A program made the translations under genes and the position numbers. A DNA stretch of 64,000 bases from Halosimplex halophilum (GTDB taxonomy: Archaea > Halobacteriota > Halobacteria > Halobacteriales > Haloarculaceae). Under the pieces are notes generated by a model. That model saw nothing but the letters and a program-made list of their open reading frames with translations, was not told the DNA's origin and did not search any database. This document shows, in pieces, positions 43,378 through 51,863 of the stretch; within the stretch, counting starts at the first letter, position 1; each line of letters starts with the position of its first letter. The stretch spans positions 1,772,891 to 1,836,890 of the forward strand of contig NZ_ML214297.1 of the NCBI RefSeq assembly GCF_004698125.1, written 5' to 3'.

Positions 43378-44218
43378 CCGCGGGCGCTCGCTTCTCGCGG
43401 GCGTCCTCCTCGCCGTCGCGTTCGGCGGCGTCGCCGCGACGGTCGACCCGCGGGACCGGTCGAGCGGGCCCCCGCCCGAGCCGCGGGAGCCCGCGGCGAC
43501 GCCGCTGGAGCTGCCCGCCCCCGTCGAGCCGTCGACCGGCCGGAGCTGTCCCGCCGTCCTGGCCGACCCTGGCGGCTTCGCCCTGGTCGTCGCGGGGACC
43601 GTCGCCGTCGCCGCCGCGCTCGCGTGGTGGCGCGACTCCCCGGCGCTCGGCGTCGCCGCGGGCGGGCCGGTCCTGACACTCGCGGTCGCGCTGTGCCCGC
43701 CGCCGGTCGTCGTGGACCTGGGGACCGGGCTGGCCGCCCTGCCGCCGGTCGGCGTCGCCATCGAAGCGGCGCCGCCGGCGCCGCTACTGGTCAGCGGGTT
43801 CCTCCTCGCGCTGGTCGGCGGCGCCGCGCTGCTGTTCGTCGTCGAGGACGACCGCGACCCGCTCGACAGCGACACGGCCGACACCGACGAGGCGGGCGAC
43901 CTGGAGCGGGTCGGCCGCGCGGCCGGCGACGCGGCCGACCGGATCGAACACGGCTCGGCCGGGACGAACCCGGTGTACCGCGCGTGGACCGAGATGGTCG
44001 CCCACCTCGACGTGGCCGACCCCGAGACGGCGACGCCCGGCGAGTTCGCCGACGCCGCGACCGCCGCGGGGATGGACCCCGACGACGTGGCCGAACTCAC
44101 CGAGCTGTTCGAGGCGGTCCGCTACGGCGACCGCGACCCCGAGGCCCGCGCCGAGCGGGCGCTCGCGACGCTGCGCCGGATCGAGGCGGCCTACGCCGAC
44201 GGGGGTGACGAGGACTGA
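43367..44218 (+). CDS. DUF4129 domain membrane protein
   Basis: Encodes 283 residues. An N-terminal signal-anchor helix and two further hydrophobic segments (GFALVVAGTVAVAAALAWW, PLLVSGFLLALVGGAALLF) precede a C-terminal soluble DUF4129 domain with NPVYRAWTEMVAHLDVADPE, ATPGEFADAATAAGMD and VAELTELFEAVRYGD. DUF4129 is often linked to transglutaminase and DUF58 proteins in envelope-associated systems. It is the first gene of a four-gene run with overlapping ends. Role unknown. Confidence 0.8.
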   Translation: MWRDRGRSLLAGVLLAVAFGGVAATVDPRDRSSGPPPEPREPAATPLELPAPVEPSTGRSCPAVLADPGGFALVVAGTVAVAAALAWWRDSPALGVAAGGPVLTLAVALCPPPVVVDLGTGLAALPPVGVAIEAAPPAPLLVSGFLLALVGGAALLFVVEDDRDPLDSDTADTDEAGDLERVGRAAGDAADRIEHGSAGTNPVYRAWTEMVAHLDVADPETATPGEFADAATAAGMDPDDVAELTELFEAVRYGDRDPEARAERALATLRRIEAAYADGGDED

Positions 44219-44745
44219 TGGGCCGGCGGCTCCGCGCCCTCGGGTTCGTGGCCGTCGCCGTCGGGCTCGTCGTTCTGGTCGCCGCGCCGTCACTGGACTT
44301 CGGCGACGACTCCCTCGCGTCGGCGGCCGCGGCGTTGCTCGGGGTCGTGGCGGTCACGCTCGGCGCCGGCCAGCTGCTGGAGCGCCGCCTCGCCGAGCCC
44401 GAGCGGTGGCGACCACCGACGACCGAACGCGGTCGGCGCGTCCCGACGCCGGACGACGGGTTCGCCGACCTGAGCGGCCGCGAGCGCACCGAGCGACTCC
44501 GCCGGCTGGCCGTCCGGTCGCTCGTCGACGCGACGGGCTGTACGCCCGCCGACGCCGCGGACCGCCTCGACGGTGGGACCTGGACCGACGACTCCGTGGC
44601 CCGGCAGTACTTCACGCCCGGAGCCGTCGACCTGCGAGGGCGGACGCGCCTGCGGCTCGCCCTCCGGCGCGAGCCCGTCGAGGCGTTCGTGCTGGAGCGG
44701 ACCGTCCGCGCGATCCGTGCGCTCCGGGAGGGGAGCGACCGATGA
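44218..44745 (+). CDS. DUF7269-like membrane protein
   Basis: Encodes 175 residues and begins at the last base of the previous stop (TGATG). Two N-terminal membrane helices (ALGFVAVAVGLVVLVAAP, ASAAAALLGVVAVTLGAGQL) precede a cytoplasmic domain RTERLRRLAVRSLVDATGC, then LRLALRREPVEAFVLERTV. This matches a small haloarchaeal family always seen with DUF4129 and DUF58, recalled as DUF7269. Likely a component of the same membrane assembly. Confidence 0.7.
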   Translation: MGRRLRALGFVAVAVGLVVLVAAPSLDFGDDSLASAAAALLGVVAVTLGAGQLLERRLAEPERWRPPTTERGRRVPTPDDGFADLSGRERTERLRRLAVRSLVDATGCTPADAADRLDGGTWTDDSVARQYFTPGAVDLRGRTRLRLALRREPVEAFVLERTVRAIRALREGSDR

Positions 44746-46178
44746 GCGACGACGCGAGCGTCGGCGACGCGGCGACGGCCGCCACAGACGCCGCCGACGG
44801 CGCGACGGCCGACACCCGCCTCGCCGACCGCACCGTCGAGGACACCCCCGTCGTCGACCACGCGACCGGCCGCTGGACCGGGATCGGTGCGCTCGCGCTC
44901 GGCGCGTGCGGTGCGGGCGTGCTCGCGGGCGCACCGGGCCCGGTCCTCGCCGGCGTCGTCGGCGCGGTCCTCGCCGTCGCCGCCCGCTCGGCGGAGCCGG
45001 TCCGGCTCACCGACCCCGAGACGGGCGACCCGGTCGTCTCCGTCCGCCGGGAACTCGACTCCGAGCGGCCCGACCCCGGCGACGAGGTGACCGTCACCGT
45101 CGCCGTCGCCAACGAGGGCGACGGCCTGCTGACGGACCTGCGGGTCGTCGACGGCGTCCCGCCCGACCTCGAAGTCGTCGACGGGTCGCCCCGCCACAGC
45201 GCGGTGCTCCGCCCCGGCGGGTCGACGGGGTTCGCCTACACGGTGGTCGCCACCAGGGGCGAACACGACTGGCAGCCGGCCAGGGTCGCGGCCGCCGACC
45301 CGACCGGGAGCGTCGAGCGGGAGACGCCCGTCCCCGCGGCGACGACGCTGCGCTGTGCGCTCCCGGCCGTCGACACCGCCGCGGCGCCGCTCCAGGACCT
45401 GACGGCGCCTGCCGCCGGGCACCACGAGACGGCCACCGGCGGCCCGGGGCTTGCCTTCCACGCCACCCGGGAGTACCGTCCGGGCGATCCGCTCGCCCGC
45501 GTCGACTGGAACCGCCGGGCGAAGACGGGCGAGCTCGGGACCGTCGAGTTCCGCGAGCGACGCGCGGCGACGGTCCTGGTGGTGGTCGACGCCCGCCGCG
45601 CGGCGTATCGCGCCCCCGCGCCCGGCGCCGTCCACGCCGTCGAGCGGAGCGTCGCCGCGGCCAACCGGCTGTTCGCCGCACTGCTCGACGACGGCGACCG
45701 GGTCGGCCTCGCGGCCTTCGCCGGCGGCCCCGAAGCGTGGCTCGCGCCCGGGACTGGTCCGGACCACCGGGCCCGCGGCCGCGAGTTCCTGACGACCGAA
45801 CCCGCGCTCGCGCCGACGCCCCCCGAACGGGGCACCTTCGAGGGGTTCCAGGCCGACCGGCGCGCGGAACTGCGGCGCGAAGCCGTCGCGGCGCTGCGCC
45901 GCCGGCTCCCGGCCGCCTCCCAGGTCGTCTTCTGCTCGCCCTGCTGTGACGACTACTCCGCGACGGTCGCCCGCCGGCTCGATACGCGCGGCCACCCCGT
46001 CACCGTCCTCGCCCCCGACCCGACGACCGACGACGGGCCCGGGGAGACCGTCGCCCGACTGGAGCGCGCCGACCGGCTGACCGATCTCCGGCGGGCCGGG
46101 ATCCCGGTCGTCGACTGGAGTCGTGACGAGCGGATCGCTGCCGCCGTCGCTCGCGCCCGCGAGCGGTGGTCGCCGTGA
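44742..46178 (+). CDS. DUF58 domain protein (vWA-like)
   Basis: Encodes 478 residues. Two helices near 48-82 anchor it. A CARDB/DUF11-like beta region with GDEVTVTVAVANEGDG follows, then the DUF58 signature ATREYRPGDPLARVDWNRRA, KTGELGTVEF and a vWA-like fold (ATVLVVVDARRAA...GDRVGLAAFAGG). DUF58 proteins usually partner MoxR AAA+ ATPases in metal-dependent complex assembly. The start overlaps the previous stop (ATGA). No moxR gene is in the window. Confidence 0.85.
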   Translation: MSDDASVGDAATAATDAADGATADTRLADRTVEDTPVVDHATGRWTGIGALALGACGAGVLAGAPGPVLAGVVGAVLAVAARSAEPVRLTDPETGDPVVSVRRELDSERPDPGDEVTVTVAVANEGDGLLTDLRVVDGVPPDLEVVDGSPRHSAVLRPGGSTGFAYTVVATRGEHDWQPARVAAADPTGSVERETPVPAATTLRCALPAVDTAAAPLQDLTAPAAGHHETATGGPGLAFHATREYRPGDPLARVDWNRRAKTGELGTVEFRERRAATVLVVVDARRAAYRAPAPGAVHAVERSVAAANRLFAALLDDGDRVGLAAFAGGPEAWLAPGTGPDHRARGREFLTTEPALAPTPPERGTFEGFQADRRAELRREAVAALRRRLPAASQVVFCSPCCDDYSATVARRLDTRGHPVTVLAPDPTTDDGPGETVARLERADRLTDLRRAGIPVVDWSRDERIAAAVARARERWSP

Positions 46179-46699
46179 CCGCCGGCGGAGCGGCCGGCGA
46201 CCGGGGCGACGCGGGAGCCGTCGACCCAACCCCTTCACGCGCGAGCGCCGGGCTCGCCGTCGCGATGACCGCGCTGTCGGTCGCGGTCGTGCCCGGCACG
46301 GTCGGGACAGTCGTCGGCGTCCCCGGCGCGGTACTCGTCGCCGGCGGTGCGATCCGGGGGTCCCGGCAGGCGGTCGACTACGGGGCGGTCGCGGTCATCT
46401 CGGGCGCGGTCCTCGCCGGCCTGGGCGGTACGGCCCCGCTGCCGGTCGCGCTCGGGGCGCTCCTCGCGGTGCTCGCCTGGGACGCCGGTCGCTACGGGAT
46501 CGCGCTCGGCGAGCAACTCGGCCGCGAGGCGGCGACGACGCGGGTCGCCGTCACTCACTCGGCGCTGACCGCGGCAATCGGCGTCGGCGGCGTCGGCCTC
46601 GGCTACGGCGCCTATCTGGTCGCCGCACCCGGTGACTCGACGGTCGCGCTGCTCGCCCTGCTTGTCGGCGTCGCCGCCGTCGTTCCGGCGCTCCGGTAG
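46175..46699 (+). CDS. DUF7519-like membrane protein
   Basis: Encodes 174 residues from GTG 46175, which overlaps the DUF58 stop by 4 nt (GTGA); GTG 46166 is an alternative. Four to five hydrophobic helices are visible (AVAMTALSVAVVPGTVGTVV, VAVISGAVLAGLGGTA, PVALGALLAVLAWDAGRYGI, TVALLALLVGVAAVVPAL). It is the final member of the DUF4129 unit in haloarchaea. It ends 6 nt before the oppositely oriented pilin-like gene. Confidence 0.7.
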   Translation: MTAGGAAGDRGDAGAVDPTPSRASAGLAVAMTALSVAVVPGTVGTVVGVPGAVLVAGGAIRGSRQAVDYGAVAVISGAVLAGLGGTAPLPVALGALLAVLAWDAGRYGIALGEQLGREAATTRVAVTHSALTAAIGVGGVGLGYGAYLVAAPGDSTVALLALLVGVAAVVPALR

Positions 46700-46705
46700 G
46701 ACCGG

Positions 46706-47251
46706 TCACTTCACCGCCGGCGTGACGACGGTGAGTCGGACCGTCTCGCGGTCGGTCGTCACGGTGAGGTCGTAGCCGACGGCGAGGACGAGCGTTCGCC
46801 CGCCGCGCTCCTGAACGGCGACGCCGCGGTCGGCCGCACAGGAGCCGAACTCCCGTCCCGGACCGTCGGGGCAGTTCGCAGTCGCCCACTGCCGCGCGGC
46901 CGTCCCGTTGAACGCGACCGTATACGCGACGCCCGATTCGACCCGCGACCGCTGTAGCGTGCGTATCCGCGGCCGGAGGCGGTTCCGGGCCTCGGTCACC
47001 GCCCGGCCGCGCTCGCTCCAGGTGAAATTGCTCCGGAGCGCGCGAGCCGCGTCGTGCGTGGCTCGCTGGAGGTACGCCCGGCCGTCGGCCGCGGCCTCGC
47101 CGTCGACGGCCGCGGTCCGCACGTCGGCGTGGTACCCCAGTTGCAGGTACGCGACGAGCATCGCCACGAGTGCGAGCGCGACGACGACGCCGGCGAGCAA
47201 CACCATCTGTCCCCTGCGGTCGTCCGTGACCGCGGTCGGCCGTCGGCTCAC
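46706..47251 (-). CDS. Pilin-like secreted/membrane protein, DUF7261-like
   Basis: Encodes 181 residues from GTG 47251, a 4-nt GTGA overlap with the preceding stop (GTG 47260 is an alternative). It has a basic start, DDRRGQ, then one hydrophobic helix MVLLAGVVVALALVAMLVAY, then an extracellular beta domain with N/C residues (NFTWSERGRAVTEARN, TANCPDGPGREFGSCAADRG). A short basic leader followed by a hydrophobic helix resembles archaeal prepilins and pseudopilins. Last gene of the pilus cluster. Confidence 0.7.
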   Translation of the reverse strand: MSRRPTAVTDDRRGQMVLLAGVVVALALVAMLVAYLQLGYHADVRTAAVDGEAAADGRAYLQRATHDAARALRSNFTWSERGRAVTEARNRLRPRIRTLQRSRVESGVAYTVAFNGTAARQWATANCPDGPGREFGSCAADRGVAVQERGGRTLVLAVGYDLTVTTDRETVRLTVVTPAVK

Positions 47252-47697
47252 GCGTACCACACCCTGATCGTCAGGTCGCCGTGGCGAGTGGTCACCGTGG
47301 CCGTGCCGGTCGGGACGCGAGCGGGCTTTCGGTACCCGGCCCGACCGTGCGGGGTCTCGACCCTGAACATGACGTTGTCGGGCAGGATGCGCCCGACCCT
47401 GCGGTCGAGGGCGTCGCGCTCGCGCTCGAACGCGTCCGCCGACCGCATCACCTCCACGAGACGCGTTCCGCCGCGGTGGCGCGGCGGTTCCTGTGCGAGG
47501 ATCGTCGCCGCGTCCTCGGCGTAGGCGTCGAGCTGTTGCGTCCCGCCCGGCTGGGGGACGCCGAGCGCGAACCCGGCTGCGACTCCGAGCACCAGCAACA
47601 CCGCGAGTGCGCCCTCGACCGCCGGCATCGGGAGCTGCCCACGGTCGCCGCAGTCCTCGGCCGCGCGGGGACGCCGCTTCCCGGTGGCGTCAGCCAT
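47248..47697 (-). CDS. Pilin-like protein, DUF7262-like
   Basis: Encodes 149 residues. Basic N-terminus with GDRGQLPMP followed by hydrophobic helix AVEGALAVLLVLGVAAGFAL, then a small extracellular domain (LDAYAEDAATILAQEPPRHRG ... NVMFRVETPHG). The leader plus hydrophobic helix is the class III signal layout of archaeal pilins. Overlaps its neighbours on both sides by 4-8 nt, so it is expressed with them as a set of minor pilin-like subunits. Confidence 0.7.
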   Translation of the reverse strand: MADATGKRRPRAAEDCGDRGQLPMPAVEGALAVLLVLGVAAGFALGVPQPGGTQQLDAYAEDAATILAQEPPRHRGGTRLVEVMRSADAFERERDALDRRVGRILPDNVMFRVETPHGRAGYRKPARVPTGTATVTTRHGDLTIRVWYA

Positions 47698-48421
47698 CGA
47701 CGGTCACCCCCAGCCGCGCCTTGGTCGTGTTGCTCGGTGCGAACGCGAGGGTCACGTCGCCTCGGTCGAGGGTGCTGTTGGCGACGAACGTGAACTGGAC
47801 CGTCTCCATCCGGGACACGGAGACCGTGTACTGTCCGTCCAGCCCGTCGGGGTCCCGGAGCACGGTCCGCTCGTTGGCTCGAACGCCGCTGACCGAGACG
47901 TTGTCCGGCGCGTCGATGTCGAGTTCGACCCACGGGGTTCGCCGGGGGAGCGTGACCCGGTTCGGTCCGGAGAACGACGGCGTGACCGTCTCGTTGCGCC
48001 GGCGTTCGACGAGGACGACCCGGCGCCGCGTGGTCCCGCCCCTCGGCGTGCCCGCGGCCGCGACCGCCCGTCCGTCGACCGTCACTCGAAACGACCGCCC
48101 GTCGAGTATCGGATAGTAGCTCCGGAGCGTCGCGGCGTCGAGCGACGCGAGCGCACCGCGGTCGACGACGTTCGACCGGTTGGTCACCGGCGACGCGTCG
48201 GCGACGATCCGATCCGCGACCGCAGTCGCCGCGTGACGGTCGCCGGAGTCCCGGAACTCGCCGACGAGAGCGCCGTTCGCCGCCGCGACACCGAGGACGG
48301 TCACGGTCGCCAGCGCGAACAGCGCCGCGGCCAGCGCGGCCAGGTTCGCCTGAGCACGACCCGAGTGGGGCGGCGGCCGCTCGCCGCCCGCCCGTCTTCG
48401 TCCCCGGCTCACATCGACCAC
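47690..48421 (-). CDS. Pilin-like protein, DUF7263-like
   Basis: Encodes 243 residues from GTG 48421; GTG 48412 (VSRGRRRAGG) is equally plausible. Basic leader SGRAQANLAALAAALFALAT runs into a hydrophobic helix and then a large beta-rich exported domain (NVSVSGVRANERTVLRDPDG, METVQFTFVANSTLDRGDVT). Likely a minor pilin or pilus-associated subunit. A 277-nt gap separates it from the previous minus-strand gene, and a plus-strand gene fills that gap. Confidence 0.7.
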   Translation of the reverse strand: MVDVSRGRRRAGGERPPPHSGRAQANLAALAAALFALATVTVLGVAAANGALVGEFRDSGDRHAATAVADRIVADASPVTNRSNVVDRGALASLDAATLRSYYPILDGRSFRVTVDGRAVAAAGTPRGGTTRRRVVLVERRRNETVTPSFSGPNRVTLPRRTPWVELDIDAPDNVSVSGVRANERTVLRDPDGLDGQYTVSVSRMETVQFTFVANSTLDRGDVTLAFAPSNTTKARLGVTVDG

Positions 48422-48456
48422 CCCGGACCGGCGACTCGCTCCCGTGGAACGGCGGG

Positions 48457-48463
48457 ATTTACC
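48457..48463 (+). promoter_or_regulatory. TATA element of the small inverted gene
   Basis: ATTTACC is 25-31 nt before GTG 48488. It supports real plus-strand transcription inside the minus-strand pilus cluster. Confidence 0.5.
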
Positions 48464-48487
48464 AGGTTCGACTCCGACGTGTCGGTC

Positions 48488-48697
48488 GTGCCCGCGGAAC
48501 TGACGCCCGACTTCCCGCTCTTTCTCGGCGTGATGCTCGCGGCCATCTGCGGAGCGGTCGCGGCGCTCGTGTACGTGGTGGCGCTCCCCGGCTCCCCGGC
48601 GGTCGGGCTGGCGTACGGCTTCGGCGCGCTCGGACTCTCGTTTCTCGCTATCGGGGTCGTCGCCGCCGTCCTCCTCCGGGCGCTGGGCGGGGAGTGA
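48488..48697 (+). CDS. Small two-helix membrane protein encoded inside the pilus cluster
   Basis: Encodes 69 residues from GTG 48488. VPAELTPDFPLFLG leads into helix VMLAAICGAVAALVYVVAL and a second helix GFGALGLSFLAIGVVAAVLL. It runs opposite to all pilus genes and stops 1 nt before the end of the next minus-strand gene. A TATA at the right spacing supports it. No family is recognised; a role beside the pilus machinery is only suggested by position. Confidence 0.6.
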   Translation: MPAELTPDFPLFLGVMLAAICGAVAALVYVVALPGSPAVGLAYGFGALGLSFLAIGVVAAVLLRALGGE

Positions 48698-48698
48698 G

Positions 48699-49208
48699 TC
48701 ACGGGTCACCCCCCTCGCGGAGTTCGACCACCAGCCCGCTACCGCCCCCGCTGTCCCGGACTGCGACGACCGCGTCTGCCCCTCCATCGGTCCGCCCGGT
48801 CACACGGTCGACACGCCGGGGGAGCGAGAGGTCGACACGCCCGCCGACGGTCGGGTCGGGGTGGTCGAGGACGAGCGCCGACCCGTCGACCCGGACCGTG
48901 TAGCCGCTCCCGGCGATGGTGCTCGGGAGGTCCACCGACCGGCGGACCGACACCTCCCGCGCGCCCGGCGGCACGGCTCGCTCAATCTCCTGGGCGGTCG
49001 CGGCGAGGACGCGGTCCCCGACCTCCGAACCCGCGGCCGACCGGTAGTCCGGGACGACGCCGCCCAGCAGCGCGGTCGTGACCAGCCCGACGAACAGGAC
49101 CACGATCCCGATCTCCAGGGTCTTGCCGACCGCGGGAGTGACGCCACGCGTCCCCGGGCCGAATCGCGGCTCCGACCTCGGAGAGACCGCTCCGACCCGG
49201 TCAGCCAT
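48699..49208 (-). CDS. Pilin-like protein, DUF7266-like
   Basis: Encodes 169 residues from ATG 49208, overlapping the upstream stop by 8 nt. FGPGTRGVTPAVGKTLEIGI then VVLFVGLVTTALLGGVVPDY is a pilin-like leader and hydrophobic helix; the outer domain follows (EIERAVPPGAREVSVRRSVD, YTVRVDGSALVLDHPDP). The 'RGVTPAVGKTLEIG' pattern resembles the 'RGVSPVIG' start of archaeal pilins. Confidence 0.72.
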   Translation of the reverse strand: MADRVGAVSPRSEPRFGPGTRGVTPAVGKTLEIGIVVLFVGLVTTALLGGVVPDYRSAAGSEVGDRVLAATAQEIERAVPPGAREVSVRRSVDLPSTIAGSGYTVRVDGSALVLDHPDPTVGGRVDLSLPRRVDRVTGRTDGGADAVVAVRDSGGGSGLVVELREGGDP

Positions 49209-49944
49209 CCGCCACCTCCAGTCGCATCCGGTGTTCGACGAGGTACGCCCGCCGCCGACCCGGGAACTCCGCCACGACGCTGACGACCCCGTCCCCGTCG
49301 AGATCCGACCGGCTGACGCTCGCACCCCGGTCGGCGAAGTACCGCTCGAACGCCGCGGGCGCTTCGGTCTCGACGGCCACCTCGTAGCGCCCGCGACCGA
49401 GCGACCGTCGGTCGTGGGTGACGTTCGCGGAGAGTTTCGCGGTCACGCCCCCTCCCACCGACGACGGAGTCGCCGAGAGGTTCGCGGCGCCGACGACGAG
49501 GACGCCGTTCGAGTCCGACCCGACGATCGGCGGATCCTCGACGAGCCACGCGTTCTCGCCGCGACCGCGGACGACTGCCCCGGCGACCGCGGCGACGCGA
49601 CGGTCGGCGTTCTCGTAGACGAGCGCTCCGATATCGACGGCCGCGACGGTCCCGGCGGCGTCGGAGACGCGCAGCCGTCGCTCGGCGGTGTAGAGCCGTC
49701 CCCCGGCGAATCGAACGGTCGTCGTCCGGTGGCCGGTCGACTCGACCGGACGGAGCCCGGACTGCAGGTCGGCGGCGACGCGGTCGGCGTCGGCGCGGGC
49801 GGCGTGTCCCTCGACCAGGGCGCCGACGCTGGCGGTCAGGACGCCGAGCGCGACGACCGTCATGCCGAGGAGCAGTGCGACGCCGACGACGCTGGACTGC
49901 CCGCGCTCCCGGCGTACGTCCGCGGGCGCACCGTTTCGAGTCAT
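49201..49944 (-). CDS. Pilin-like protein, DUF7289-like
   Basis: Encodes 247 residues. The leader RRERGQSSVVGVALLLGMTV matches the archaeal prepilin/pseudopilin pattern (RGQSxVxGxxLLxG), followed by hydrophobic helix and an exported beta-rich domain (FAGGRLYTAERRLRVSDAAG, NGVLVVGAANLSATPSSVGG). Its ATG overlaps the stop of the TadC-like gene (ATGA). It may be the main structural subunit, as the first of the pilin-like genes. Confidence 0.75.
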   Translation of the reverse strand: MTRNGAPADVRRERGQSSVVGVALLLGMTVVALGVLTASVGALVEGHAARADADRVAADLQSGLRPVESTGHRTTTVRFAGGRLYTAERRLRVSDAAGTVAAVDIGALVYENADRRVAAVAGAVVRGRGENAWLVEDPPIVGSDSNGVLVVGAANLSATPSSVGGGVTAKLSANVTHDRRSLGRGRYEVAVETEAPAAFERYFADRGASVSRSDLDGDGVVSVVAEFPGRRRAYLVEHRMRLEVADG

Positions 49945-51863
49945 AGCATCCCCGCCCCCGCGAAGACGGCGTAGGTGATCCCGACGAGCCCGGCCGAGTG
50001 CAACAGCGCCTCGTAGCGACCGCGACTCGCCATGCCGGCGAACCAGCCACAGGACAGCATCGTCGCCTGGGTGACGAGGTAGAACCGCCACTGCTCGCGG
50101 GCCGGCCGGACCGCGTCCGGGTCGAGCGCGAAGCCGCTCGCCGACCCCTCCACGTTCGACACCGACGCCAGCTGCGAGAAGCCGTCGAGCACGGAGACGT
50201 TGACCGCGACCATGATCCCGAGGACGAGCAACCCCGTCGTCCACCCCACCGCGACGTACACCAGCAACGTCGACCGAAGCCGCTTCCGCTCGTGGTAGAG
50301 ACGACCCACTTCCGTCTGCAGAGCCTCGAACACCTGTTCCGTGTCGCTCCCGGATTCGAGCGCGCCGACCACCAGCCCCATCGTCTGCTCGGCCATCGGC
50401 GTGCCGACGTCGTCGACGAACTTGTCGAGCGCGGCGGCCCGCACGTCGCCGTCGCCCGACCCGGCGTCGGTCGTCAGCGACAGCGAGAACGCGAGCGACT
50501 CCACGTCGGGCTGGAGCGCACCGTGGTCCACCTCGTCGGCGACCTCGTCGACGGCCGTCGAGAACGGCTGTCCGAGGGCGACGTGGCCGGCGATAGCGTG
50601 GACGAAATCGCGAATCTCGCGGTCTTTCGCCTCGTCGATACGCGCCCGCCGGACGGCGACGAACCCGACCGGGAGTCCGAACCCGACGTAGCCAACCAGC
50701 AGGACGTTGGCGGGTCTGTACCCCAGCGTCCAGAGCGCGACCGCGAAGGCGGCCGCGAGCGGGGCGCAGACCACCGCTGCACTGGCCGGATTCGTCGGTA
50801 CGGACCGGACCAGATCGGCGAGGTTCCGGGGTACCTCGTAGCCGGGGATCGCGTGCTGGGCGGGTCTGAGGCTGGCGACGACGGCGGCCGTCGCGAGCCC
50901 GACGCCGAGGACGAAGGCGATGCTGCTGTAGATCAGCACCTCCCGGGCGGTGACGGGGCCCAGCGGCGTGGCCACCGTCGCCGAGAGCCCGGGTGCGAGG
51001 ACGCTCATGACCGTGATGATGAGCACCGTGAGCGCGGGGAACACCAGCATGACGACGAACAGCTCGGCGAGCAACTCCAGGTAGCCCGCGACGCGGTCGT
51101 GGGTCCGGGACTGCTGGTGTGAGAGCAGACGGCTCTCCATCCGCAGGTACTCGGCGAGCGCGTCGGTCCCCTGGTTGGCGTGTTCCCGGTACTTCAGGAG
51201 GAACGGAGCGAGCAGGTCTCGGGAGGGAGTGTCGCGGGCGACCAGTTCCAGGCCGGCGTCGAGGCTGCCGGTGAGCGCGGCCTCGTTGAGCGCGCGCCGG
51301 AACGCGGTCGCCGTCTCGCCGTAGGCGCGCTGGTCGGCGACGCGCCGGAGCATCGCCCGCTGGTCGCTGCTCCCCGAGGCGAGCACGCGGAGGTACCTGA
51401 CTGCGCCGGGAAGCGTCGTCTCGATGTCGGCCCGCCGGGCGTCGGCCTGCCAGCGGAGGTACAGCCCACCGGATCGAACGACCCCCCAGCGGACGACCGC
51501 TCCGGCGACCACGCCCGCAGCCAGTGCCGGAACGACCGGCGGAACGACCGGGAGCGCCACCCGGTCGAGGACCGGAACTGCACCGTGAGCGAACTCGAGA
51601 ACCGCGGTCAGCGCCGACCGCGGCAACAGCCCGAGAACGACCACGGCGACCGCGAACGCGACCGTCGCGAGCGCCCACGAGAGACCGTACACCCGGGAGA
51701 TGTAGATGTCGAAGCTCGTCCCGAGGTCGGCCGCGCGATACCGGTGGCGGTCGCGTTCGTGTTTCGCGCTGTCGGCCCGCCGGGAGAACAGCGCGTACAG
51801 CGCGCGGTCGACGAACGCGACGGTCCCGTCGGCGCTCGTCGCCGGCGGGTTCTCAGTCGCCAT
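49941..51863 (-). CDS. Archaeal pilus membrane platform protein (TadC/PilC-like, T2SSF domains)
   Basis: Encodes 640 residues from ATG 51863, overlapping the ATPase stop by 11 nt. Two T2SSF repeats are separated by membrane helices: the first has PGAVRYLRVLASGSSDQRAM, the second VHAIAGHVALGQPFSTAVDE, each followed by the 'E..G' loop. About eight membrane segments are visible. It anchors the assembly ATPase and pilin extraction in the cytoplasmic membrane. Confidence 0.88.
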   Translation of the reverse strand: MATENPPATSADGTVAFVDRALYALFSRRADSAKHERDRHRYRAADLGTSFDIYISRVYGLSWALATVAFAVAVVVLGLLPRSALTAVLEFAHGAVPVLDRVALPVVPPVVPALAAGVVAGAVVRWGVVRSGGLYLRWQADARRADIETTLPGAVRYLRVLASGSSDQRAMLRRVADQRAYGETATAFRRALNEAALTGSLDAGLELVARDTPSRDLLAPFLLKYREHANQGTDALAEYLRMESRLLSHQQSRTHDRVAGYLELLAELFVVMLVFPALTVLIITVMSVLAPGLSATVATPLGPVTAREVLIYSSIAFVLGVGLATAAVVASLRPAQHAIPGYEVPRNLADLVRSVPTNPASAAVVCAPLAAAFAVALWTLGYRPANVLLVGYVGFGLPVGFVAVRRARIDEAKDREIRDFVHAIAGHVALGQPFSTAVDEVADEVDHGALQPDVESLAFSLSLTTDAGSGDGDVRAAALDKFVDDVGTPMAEQTMGLVVGALESGSDTEQVFEALQTEVGRLYHERKRLRSTLLVYVAVGWTTGLLVLGIMVAVNVSVLDGFSQLASVSNVEGSASGFALDPDAVRPAREQWRFYLVTQATMLSCGWFAGMASRGRYEALLHSAGLVGITYAVFAGAGML

